In this document: in pieces, positions 1 to 5,312 of the stretch
Position numbering within the stretch: position 1 is the stretch's first letter
Layout of the letters: every line of letters begins with the position of its first letter
Assembly (NCBI GenBank): GCA_001304365.1
Contig: LJNA01000100.1
Location: 1-6,014 of the forward strand
Direction of reading: 5' to 3'
Source of the DNA: Syntrophobacter sp. DG_60
GTDB taxonomy: Bacteria > Desulfobacterota > Desulfofervidia > Desulfofervidales > DG-60
Length of the DNA: 6,014 nt
The notes under the pieces: model-generated
Seen by the model: the letters and a program-made list of their open reading frames with translations, nothing else
Told to the model about the DNA's origin: nothing
Databases searched by the model: none
Translations under genes and position numbers: made by a program

Positions 1-926
1 TAGAGCCGATTTGTGCAAAAGAGACAATAGATACATTTGGATATTACCACATCTTTTATGACCTTTTAGATAAGATAGATTATTCAGATGACCGGATTAT
101 AAAAGAGTGTGGTTCAAACTTGATAATGGGAAAGGATGGTCAAGTTTATCCATGCTTTAGAAGCTATTGGCTTGGTCTATCTAAAAAATGGGAGTGCCCT
201 GAATGTAAATATGAGGTGCTTAAGGGTCTTAAAAACCATTATCTTTCAAAAGAAACAGATATAGGCAGTCTGCATGTACGTATGGCATTTAGCTATTTAG
301 AGAAAAACAATTTTTATTATGCCTTAAAGCACCTTAAAGAGGCACTATATCTCTGCCCAAAAGAAGAAAGGCCTAATCTTTATTTTTATACCGGGCTTTG
401 CCAGGCAAATCTAAAGGCATACCATGAGGCCATAAAAACATTTAAAAAATCCATCAAAGATTACAATACTGCTTTTTATTTAGGTTTTTGCCATTTAAAT
501 AAAAAAGATTATAAAAAAGCAGTTGTATATTTTAAAAAGGCCCTAAAGCTTAAACCCAATAGGGAAGACACGGGCCGTATCCTTTTTTATTTAGGCCTTT
601 GTCATAAATCTTTAGATGATTACAAAAAGGCCATCGAAGCACTTAATAAAGCAAGAATGTTTGATAATGGTGTTGAAATAAATAACCTTTTAGGAATATG
701 TTATTTTAAATCAAGGGATTACCAAAATGCTATAAGATTTTTCAAAAATGTCCTTAGTTTAGACCCCTCTTCTGCCATTGACTATGCAAACATTTGTATT
801 TGCTTAAAGGCATTAGGGAGGTGGAAAGATGCCATAAAATATTGTAAAAAATCTTTAAATTTAGACCCTTCTATTGATTTTGCACAAAAGGCTTTAAGGG
901 AGCTGGAAGAGATCTCTTATGTTTAA
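1..926 (+). CDS. SPASM-like four-Cys domain with C-terminal TPR repeats (probable radical SAM protein, 5' partial)
   Basis: The reading frame is open from base 3 to the TAA at 924-926 with no stop, so the gene begins before the window. The TTG at 120 should not be taken as its start. The visible N-terminal part carries four cysteines (codons at 108, 153, 195 and 204) in the pattern C-x14-C-x13-C-x2-C, including GKDGQVYPC and ECPEC. The G-x-V-Y-P-C signature is typical of SPASM/twitch auxiliary iron-sulfur domains at the end of radical SAM enzymes. From about 267 to 905 there are some six TPR units, with LGxCH/LGICY-type helix A and YxxAIxxFxKxLxLxP-type helix B, so the C-terminal half probably binds a protein or peptide. 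The radical SAM core (CxxxCxxC) would lie outside the window and is inferred. The substrate is unknown. The gene overlaps the M50 protease gene by 8 bp. It could instead be a non-enzymatic zinc-ribbon/TPR protein. Confidence 0.72.
   Translation, partial: EPICAKETIDTFGYYHIFYDLLDKIDYSDDRIIKECGSNLIMGKDGQVYPCFRSYWLGLSKKWECPECKYEVLKGLKNHYLSKETDIGSLHVRMAFSYLEKNNFYYALKHLKEALYLCPKEERPNLYFYTGLCQANLKAYHEAIKTFKKSIKDYNTAFYLGFCHLNKKDYKKAVVYFKKALKLKPNREDTGRILFYLGLCHKSLDDYKKAIEALNKARMFDNGVEINNLLGICYFKSRDYQNAIRFFKNVLSLDPSSAIDYANICICLKALGRWKDAIKYCKKSLNLDPSIDFAQKALRELEEISYV
905..912 (+). promoter_or_regulatory. Shine-Dalgarno for the M50 protease gene, inside the upstream gene
   Basis: GGAAGAGA lies six bases before the ATG at 919, within the last codons of the TPR gene. 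It supports the ATG at 919 as the true start and makes translational coupling of the two genes likely. Confidence 0.6.
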
Positions 927-1767
927 ATCTATTTTTGATAAAAAGTTGCATTTATTATTATTTGCCATAACCCTTTTTACCACCACTGCTGCAGGGGCCA
1001 TTCAGGCAGGTCATAACCCTTTAAAGTCACTTATCTTTTTTGGCAAAGGCCTCCCATTTTCCCTCACGCTTATGGGCATCCTTTTGGCTCACGAGTTGGG
1101 CCATTATTTTATGTCCCGCTATCACGAGGTATCGGTAACCCTTCCTTACTTTATTCCAGCCCCTTCACTCATTGGCACCTTTGGTGCATTCATCAAGATA
1201 AAATCTCCTATGCCCAATAAACGGGTATTATTCGATATAGGCATTGCTGGGCCATTAGCGGGGATAGTTGTCTGTCTGCCTGTCCTTATATTTGGTCTGT
1301 TACATTCTCGTGTTCAAATCATGCCCCCTCCTGAGGGGGGTATTATTTTAGGAAATTCTTTAATGTTAGAATTACTTACCAGGATCACTTGGCCCAATCT
1401 GCCAGAAAATACTCAAATTATTTTGCATCCTATGGCATTTGCCGGGTGGATTGGTCTATTTGTTACCGCCTTAAACCTAATGCCTATTGGCCAATTAGAC
1501 GGGGGGCATGTGGCCTATGCTCTCTTAGGGGAAAGAGCCCATGCGGCATTTTCACGCTTTTTGATAGTGTGCCTTTTTGTTTTAGGGCTTTTTGGCTGGG
1601 AAGGCTGGTTCATTTGGGCCCTACTTTTATTTTTTGTTCTTAGGCTGCGTCATCCTACTCCCGTTAACCCATTTATAAGCCTGGATAGAAAGAGAAAGGC
1701 TGTAGGTATTCTTGGGCTGATTATCTTTATTTTTACATTTATGCCCATGCCTTTTAGTCAATTATAA
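919..1767 (+). CDS. Site-2 type intramembrane zinc metalloprotease, peptidase family M50
   Basis: This is a 282-residue polytopic membrane protein with about six hydrophobic segments, roughly residues 10-28, 46-65, 106-128, 172-190, 214-241 and 262-278. The zinc-binding HELGH motif is at residues 58-62, with Glu59 as catalytic base. The third zinc ligand is Asp194 in NLMPIGQLDGGH. The block GTFGAFIKIKSPMPNKR followed by FDIGIAGPLAG, and the C-terminal RHPTPVNPF, are typical of the M50 branch that includes cyanobacterial and plant EGY-like proteases. No PDZ domain is present, unlike RseP. Members of the superfamily cut substrates within the membrane; the substrate here is not deducible. All catalytic residues are intact and the length is normal. 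The start overlaps the upstream TPR gene by 8 bp, so the two are probably co-translated and may act together. The gene faces the racemase gene convergently. Confidence 0.93.
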   Translation: MFKSIFDKKLHLLLFAITLFTTTAAGAIQAGHNPLKSLIFFGKGLPFSLTLMGILLAHELGHYFMSRYHEVSVTLPYFIPAPSLIGTFGAFIKIKSPMPNKRVLFDIGIAGPLAGIVVCLPVLIFGLLHSRVQIMPPPEGGIILGNSLMLELLTRITWPNLPENTQIILHPMAFAGWIGLFVTALNLMPIGQLDGGHVAYALLGERAHAAFSRFLIVCLFVLGLFGWEGWFIWALLLFFVLRLRHPTPVNPFISLDRKRKAVGILGLIIFIFTFMPMPFSQL

Positions 1768-1787
1768 TGAACAAAAGCTTAATTTAA

Positions 1788-1862
1788 GCCACAGATTTAC
1801 ACAGATTGTCAGGATTTCAAATATAAAAATATTTTCTGCGGGTATCTGCGAAAATCTGTGGC
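1788..1862. repeat. 75-bp palindromic intergenic repeat (MITE/REP-like)
   Basis: The ends form an imperfect 20-bp inverted repeat: 1788-1807 (GCCACAGATTTACACAGATT) against 1843-1862, whose reverse complement matches at 17 of 20 positions, the outer 11 perfectly. The 35-bp centre contains a second small inverted repeat, AAATAT (1819-1824) with ATATTT (1829-1834). The whole can fold as one long hairpin on either strand. It sits between convergent genes and has no coding capacity. The plus-strand hairpin is followed by AATTTTTAT, so it might double as a terminator for the M50 transcript; this is inference. No clear target-site duplication is visible. Confidence 0.7.
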
Positions 1863-1920
1863 AATTTTTATACTTTCCTATACATTTAAAAAACAAGAAT
1901 GTTATTTTTTTCAGAACGCT

Positions 1921-2610
1921 CTAATTTAAAGCATAGTTCAAGGCCTTTTCGGCATGAATAGTAGCTGTATCAAAGAGTTTGATAGCACAGTCAGCTTGAT
2001 TGATTAAAAGGGGTATTTCGGTGCAACCAAGGATTATCCCTTGAGCCCCCTGTTTTCCAAGTTTTTCGATGATTTCTAAAAAGCGTATCTTGGAGGTAGA
2101 TTTTATCTGCCCGCGTGCAAGCTCCTGATAGATGACCTGGTTGATAAATTTCTGATCATCCTTTTTGGGTACAAGGCTTCTGATATTTTCTTGCATCAAT
2201 TTGTCCTTGTAAAAACTTTCTTTCATAGTAAACACCGTTCCCAAAAGTCCTACAGTATGGAAATTTTGGCTCTTTATGGCCTCCACCGTGGCATCCACAA
2301 TACTGATCAAAGGTATTGGTGATTTATCCCTTACTTCATCAAATACAATATGCATGGTATTGGTAGCAATGAGTCCAAAGTTAGCACCGGCTTTGTGCAA
2401 GGCACCCATGGCTTGAACCATTTTATCTATAGCAATATCCCATTTCTCCTGGTTTTGCCAGTCAACAAATTCTTGAAAATTGACGCTGTAAATAATGATT
2501 TCTGGGTAGCTGTAGTCTCCATATCTCCGATAATACTCTCTTGTAATATACCTATAATAGGTGATGGTCGATTCAGGGCTGAGTCCCCCCAGTATTCCTA
2601 TCTTTTTCAT
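1921..2610 (-). CDS. Aspartate/glutamate racemase family protein (YgeA-like)
   Basis: This is a 229-residue cytosolic member of the PLP-independent Asp/Glu racemase family, full length for the family. The N-terminal KIGILGGLSPEST, the central ATNTMH (residues 82-87) and the C-terminal GCTEIPLL (Cys196), followed by LFDTATIHA, are family landmarks. Most relatives use two cysteines as opposing acid and base. Here the first position is Thr83 and only the second, Cys196, is a cysteine. The same Thr/Cys arrangement is known in E. coli YgeA, an L-aspartate/glutamate-specific racemase, and the surrounding sequence is also closest to YgeA from memory. The probable role is D-Asp/D-Glu formation or amino-acid recycling; whether it supplies D-Glu for peptidoglycan cannot be told. 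A good GAGAGG at 2616-2621 supports the ATG at 2610. It is the last gene of the minus-strand run, 48 bp after pgsA. Confidence 0.88.
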   Translation of the reverse strand: MKKIGILGGLSPESTITYYRYITREYYRRYGDYSYPEIIIYSVNFQEFVDWQNQEKWDIAIDKMVQAMGALHKAGANFGLIATNTMHIVFDEVRDKSPIPLISIVDATVEAIKSQNFHTVGLLGTVFTMKESFYKDKLMQENIRSLVPKKDDQKFINQVIYQELARGQIKSTSKIRFLEIIEKLGKQGAQGIILGCTEIPLLINQADCAIKLFDTATIHAEKALNYALN

Positions 2611-2615
2611 TTATT

Positions 2616-2621
2616 CCTCTC
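2616..2621 (-). promoter_or_regulatory. Shine-Dalgarno for the racemase gene
   Basis: GAGAGG on the minus strand is five bases before the ATG at 2610-2608. It gives this gene its own initiation signal, unlike the abutting genes upstream. Confidence 0.6.
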
Positions 2622-2658
2622 AAACTGCATAATTACTGCCACATAAAATGAGTTTCCC

Positions 2659-3225
2659 TTAATCCTGCTTTTTCTGAAGATACTTATAGAAATTTGCAAA
2701 ATAGCCGAAACCTGAAAGAAGAGTAACTGTTAAGGCAAACCAGAGCAAAAATGTACCTATGGTATGAAAGTTTATGCCTAGATAGGGATAATGAATGATT
2801 AAAGCAAATATAGCTAAAACTTGCAAACCAAATTTCCCCTTTCCCCAAACACTTGGTGTAATAATGATCCCCTCAGTTAAAAATATACTGCGCAACCCCG
2901 TAATAGCAATCTCCCTTGCAATAATTACAAAGGCCATCCATGCTGGCACTCGCCCTTGGGGAATAAGCATAATTAAGGCGGCTGTCACCAGCAGCTTATC
3001 AGCTAAAGGGTCTAAAACTTTTCCTAAAGTACTTACTTGATGCCATCTTCTTGCAAAAAATCCATCTAAAAAATCGGTTAATGAAGCCAAAAGGAATACC
3101 ATAGCTGCTAACATAGAAGGCAGCCTTTGTGGAAAAAACAATAAAAATATTAAGATAGGGATAGATGTTAAACGAATTACAGTAAGGTGGTTGGCTGTTG
3201 TTAAGGTCTTTCCTGATAAAAACAT
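2659..3225 (-). CDS. pgsA: CDP-diacylglycerol--glycerol-3-phosphate 3-phosphatidyltransferase
   Basis: This integral membrane enzyme joins CDP-diacylglycerol and sn-glycerol 3-phosphate to give phosphatidylglycerol phosphate and CMP, the committed step to phosphatidylglycerol and cardiolipin. The CDP-alcohol phosphotransferase signature D-x2-D-G-x2-A-R-x8-G-x3-D-x3-D is complete: Asp51, Asp54, Gly55, Ala58, Arg59, Gly68, Asp72 and Asp76. REIAITGLR (104-112) and GKGKFGLQ (128-135) fit PgsA better than phosphatidylserine synthases. About five or six hydrophobic helices are visible over 188 residues, the usual length. Its ATG comes one base after the stop of the lytic transglycosylase gene and no Shine-Dalgarno is visible, so translation probably depends on coupling to that gene. 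Confidence 0.93.
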   Translation of the reverse strand: MFLSGKTLTTANHLTVIRLTSIPILIFLLFFPQRLPSMLAAMVFLLASLTDFLDGFFARRWHQVSTLGKVLDPLADKLLVTAALIMLIPQGRVPAWMAFVIIAREIAITGLRSIFLTEGIIITPSVWGKGKFGLQVLAIFALIIHYPYLGINFHTIGTFLLWFALTVTLLSGFGYFANFYKYLQKKQD

Positions 3226-3226
3226 A

Positions 3227-3790
3227 TTAAAAATCTGATTGATAAAACGCTTGATAATAAAGTACTTGCTGTATATAATCTTCTACTGCCGATGGAAAAT
3301 TATGTCTATTGATAACTGCCTCAGGGCCCAATAAATAAGCAGCTAAGCTCTGTGAGATATTGCCTTGAAATCGAGACAGAAGGTATTTGAGATATTTAGC
3401 CCCACCTTCTATGTTCTCATAAGGTGAAAACGGTTCTTTCACCCCTAGTTCTTTGGCAGTAGAAGGCAACAATTGCATCAACCCCAGGGCCCCTTTAGGT
3501 GAGACAGCCTCTGAATCAAAATCAGACTCTACTTTAATTACTGCCTTAAGCAAAGCTGGAGGCAGATTATGTTTTTTGGCAGTCCCTTTTATCAAATTAT
3601 CGTAGGCGCTATCGTAACGCATTTTCCAATATAATTTATAACGTTTATCCATTGGTGCATCAGTGAAATGCTTTACTCCCTCCTCATCTGTATATACATA
3701 GATATCGGCCCAACTATAAGTACAGATAACAATCCATAAGATAATGGCAAGAAGTCTATAGGATCTTCTCACCAAGCTTTTGCCAATCAT
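3227..3790 (-). CDS. Secreted lytic transglycosylase (SLT domain) with N-terminal DUF4124-like segment
   Basis: This 187-residue protein has a Sec signal peptide: basic residues to 12, hydrophobic core 13-25, likely cleavage after SWA28. A short DUF4124-like piece ([18 protein letters not shown], 29-46) follows, then an SLT domain from about 60. Catalytic Glu88 lies in KVESDFD, and [13 protein letters not shown] (100-112) is the second conserved motif. Such enzymes cleave the MurNAc-GlcNAc bond of peptidoglycan with formation of 1,6-anhydroMurNAc. The usual AYNAGPGAV motif reads AYLLGPEAV (151-159), losing the conserved Asn. The ATG at 3790 lies 35 bp inside the transaldolase gene and has no Shine-Dalgarno. 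TTG and GTG codons 6 and 7 are possible alternative starts that leave the signal peptide functional. Its stop is one base before the pgsA start. Confidence 0.87.
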   Translation of the reverse strand: MIGKSLVRRSYRLLAIILWIVICTYSWADIYVYTDEEGVKHFTDAPMDKRYKLYWKMRYDSAYDNLIKGTAKKHNLPPALLKAVIKVESDFDSEAVSPKGALGLMQLLPSTAKELGVKEPFSPYENIEGGAKYLKYLLSRFQGNISQSLAAYLLGPEAVINRHNFPSAVEDYIQQVLYYQAFYQSDF

Positions 3791-4409
3791 CTAAAAATCT
3801 TTTAATCCCTATATCGGTTAGAGGATGTTTGGCCAGCTTTTCAATCACCTTAAAAGGAACAGTGACAATATCTGCCCCTAATATTGCAGCCTCTAGTACA
3901 TGGATTGGATGACGTATACTAGCCACTATTACCTCTGTAGTAAAATCATAGTTATCATATATAGTAATAATTTGCTCTACCAAATCCATTCCATGGTGTG
4001 AAATATCGTCTATACGTCCTATGAACGGGCTAACATAGGTGGTCCCTGCCTTTGCTGCCAAAAGTGCCTGAAGTGGAGAAAACACCAAAGTCATATTCAC
4101 TTTGATATCTTTTAATGACAATACCTTTGTGGCCTTAATGCCTTCTAAAGTCATAGGTATCTTTACCACAATATTAGATGCCATTTTGGAAAGCTCGCTC
4201 GCCTCCTTAACCATCCCATCTGCATCTTTATCAATCACCTCTACACTTACTGGGCCATTTACCAGATGACAAATCTCCTCTATCAATGGTCGAAAGGGTC
4301 TTTCCTCCCTAGCAACTAGGGTAGGATTTGTGGTTACCCCATCTGCTAACCCCATCTCTTTTGCCTTCTTTATCTCCTCTATGTTAGCAGTATCTACAAA
4401 AAACTTCAT
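3756..4409 (-). CDS. tal: Transaldolase, small TalC/FSA-type
   Basis: This 217-residue cytosolic class I aldolase is the usual size of the small transaldolase group. [23 protein letters not shown], the Schiff-base Lys83 in [25 protein letters not shown] and [11 protein letters not shown] are all present. It should exchange a dihydroxyacetone unit between fructose 6-phosphate and erythrose 4-phosphate/sedoheptulose 7-phosphate in the non-oxidative pentose phosphate pathway. Two positions separate transaldolase from fructose-6-phosphate aldolase: E. coli FSA has Gln59 and Tyr131, and the aligned residues here are Glu57 and Phe129, as in true transaldolases (TalB Glu96 and Phe178). This favours transaldolase activity. 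The start overlaps the stop of the upstream small gene as ATGA and has a strong GGGAGGG. The 3' end overlaps the lytic transglycosylase gene by 35 bp. Confidence 0.93.
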   Translation of the reverse strand: MKFFVDTANIEEIKKAKEMGLADGVTTNPTLVAREERPFRPLIEEICHLVNGPVSVEVIDKDADGMVKEASELSKMASNIVVKIPMTLEGIKATKVLSLKDIKVNMTLVFSPLQALLAAKAGTTYVSPFIGRIDDISHHGMDLVEQIITIYDNYDFTTEVIVASIRHPIHVLEAAILGADIVTVPFKVIEKLAKHPLTDIGIKRFLDDWQKLGEKIL

Positions 4410-4651
4410 TTTACCCTCCCTATTTGTTCAAGATACTTTTCCTTGCATTCTTTAGAACAAAAATACACCTCTCTATCCCCTACCCTTACACTAATTGCCT
4501 TATTTTTTGGAATATAGATACCACATACAGGATCCTTAACCAACTCATCCTCAAATTCCCTTAAATTTTCCTCTTTTGGTTTAGACCGCAATAGACCACG
4601 TAACAAATAATAGATAATTAAAGCCAATAATGCATAAAAGATCAATCTCAT
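4406..4651 (-). CDS. Small membrane-anchored TRASH/YHS-like metal-binding protein
   Basis: This 81-residue protein has one N-terminal transmembrane helix (about residues 3-20), a basic linker and a C-terminal soluble domain. The domain reads [14 protein letters not shown], then [11 protein letters not shown], giving Cys43, Cys65 and Cys69 (C-x21-C-x3-C). This matches TRASH/YHS-like treble-clef domains thought to bind metal ions. With lysines following the helix the domain probably faces the cytoplasm, though this is weakly supported. Similar short proteins resemble the PP0621 type and have no assigned function. Its ATG overlaps the folK stop by one base (TAATG), with AGGG at 4659-4662 as a modest ribosome binding site. 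Its TGA overlaps the transaldolase start. It could be a metal sensor or chaperone; nothing in the sequence decides. Confidence 0.8.
   Translation of the reverse strand: MRLIFYALLALIIYYLLRGLLRSKPKEENLREFEDELVKDPVCGIYIPKNKAISVRVGDREVYFCSKECKEKYLEQIGRVK
4414..4420 (-). promoter_or_regulatory. Shine-Dalgarno for the transaldolase gene
   Basis: GGGAGGG on the minus strand, four bases before the ATG at 4409-4407, is the strongest ribosome binding site in the window. It lies inside the 3' end of the upstream gene. Confidence 0.65.
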
Positions 4652-5136
4652 TAAGATACCCTAATTACCCACTCATTAGACATCAAATGTGACAATAGGA
4701 AATCAAAACTCTGCTTAAAAATAGGGTGTATTTGCCCTCTTGCTACCTCTGAAAGTGGGGCTAATACAAACCTCCTTTTGTGTAATCTTGGATGTGGAAT
4801 TATTAAATTGGGCTCATTAACTTTTAGATTATCAAATAGTAATAAATCTAAATCAATTACCCTTGGTCCTTGTGGGAAAGTCGGGGCTCGACCCAAAAGA
4901 TATTCAATTTTTTTCAACCATTGAAATAGCTCTTTAAAATTAAGACCCGTTTTTATCTTTGCCACTAAATTGATAAACCAGGGTTGTGCTGATTCTTCTA
5001 TAGGCTCTGTAAGATAAAAAGATGATACCTTGACAAGTTTTGTCTCAGGGACCTTTTTCAAAAAATCCAGAGCCCTTTGACAGTTTAGCCTTTTTCCCCC
5101 TAAATTAGAACCAATCCCAACAAATGCATTATGCAT
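4651..5136 (-). CDS. folK: 2-amino-4-hydroxy-6-hydroxymethyldihydropteridine pyrophosphokinase (HPPK)
   Basis: HPPK transfers pyrophosphate from ATP to 6-hydroxymethyl-7,8-dihydropterin, the step before dihydropteroate synthase in folate synthesis. The 161 residues are close to the E. coli length, and key residues fall at the same numbers: Arg92, Asp95 and Asp97 in GPRVIDLDLLLFD (the two Asp bind magnesium), His115 in IPHPRLHKRRF, and Arg121. Arg83 probably matches E. coli Arg82. GSNLGGKR (9-16) starts the fold and FINLVAKIKT (54-63) is typical. It is a stand-alone domain, not fused to FolB or FolP. The ATG at 5136 is the only reasonable start, since the nearby ATG at 5129 is in another frame. 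The Shine-Dalgarno is weak (GGGTTAAG, overlapping the repeat array). The gene follows dapL across the repeat-filled gap and its stop overlaps the next gene by one base. Confidence 0.94.
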   Translation of the reverse strand: MHNAFVGIGSNLGGKRLNCQRALDFLKKVPETKLVKVSSFYLTEPIEESAQPWFINLVAKIKTGLNFKELFQWLKKIEYLLGRAPTFPQGPRVIDLDLLLFDNLKVNEPNLIIPHPRLHKRRFVLAPLSEVARGQIHPIFKQSFDFLLSHLMSNEWVIRVS

Positions 5137-5141
5137 TACTT

Positions 5142-5312
5142 AACCCGTTTTTTATGTTTATAGTGTTTATTGAGTTTCTTGAGTTCATTGTGTTTAGACC
5201 CAACAAACCGTGTAAACTCAAGAAACCAAGTAAACCGTGTAAACTCAAGAAACCAAGTAAACCGTGTAAACCCAATGAACCCTACAAACCCAATGAACTG
5301 TGTAAACCAACT
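5142..5312. repeat. Head-to-head array of degenerate 9-bp repeats (19 units)
   Basis: The region divides without remainder into 9-bp units. From 5196 to 5312, thirteen units read on the plus strand as RAACCNNNN-like words: AAACCGTGT at 5205, 5232 and 5259, AAACTCAAG at 5214 and 5241, AAACCAAGT at 5223 and 5250, AAACCCAAT at 5268 and 5286. From 5195 down to 5142 six units of the same kind read on the minus strand: AAACACAAT, GAACTCAAG, AAACTCAAT, AAACACTAT, AAACATAAA, AAACGGGTT. The two wings meet in phase at 5195/5196. A perfect 27-bp duplication (three 9-mers, 5205-5231 and 5232-5258) shows recent tandem expansion. There are no spacers, so it is not CRISPR. The array includes the dapL 3' end. 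Confidence 0.85.
5174..5226 (-). other. Potential hairpin in the folK leader
   Basis: GTTTCTTGAGTT at 5174-5185 is the exact 12-bp inverted copy of 5215-5226, leaving a 29-base loop. A second equally good partner lies at 5242-5253. In the dapL-folK transcript this could fold upstream of folK. It is a by-product of the head-to-head array; no U-tract follows directly, so a terminator is not supported. Confidence 0.4.

Noticed and set aside
1389..1643. Plus-strand open frame inside the M50 gene
   Set aside because: Out-of-frame shadow of a well-supported membrane protease.
1888..1915. Bidirectional terminator at AACAAGAATGTT followed by T-run
   Set aside because: The stem is only four AT-rich base pairs, too weak to call.
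2350..2646. Plus-strand open frame opposite the racemase gene
   Set aside because: Antisense shadow; the minus-strand gene has clear family motifs and a ribosome binding site.
2795..3040. Plus-strand open frame opposite pgsA
   Set aside because: Antisense shadow of the conserved CDP-alcohol phosphotransferase motif region.
5157..5185. Minus-strand promoter for folK with TATAAA at 5162-5157
   Set aside because: The hexamer 17 bp upstream (AACTCA) does not resemble a -35 box, and the TATAAA belongs to the AT-rich repeat units.
5205..5285. Possible CRISPR array
   Set aside because: The 27-bp units are directly adjacent with no spacers and decompose into 9-mers; no cas genes.
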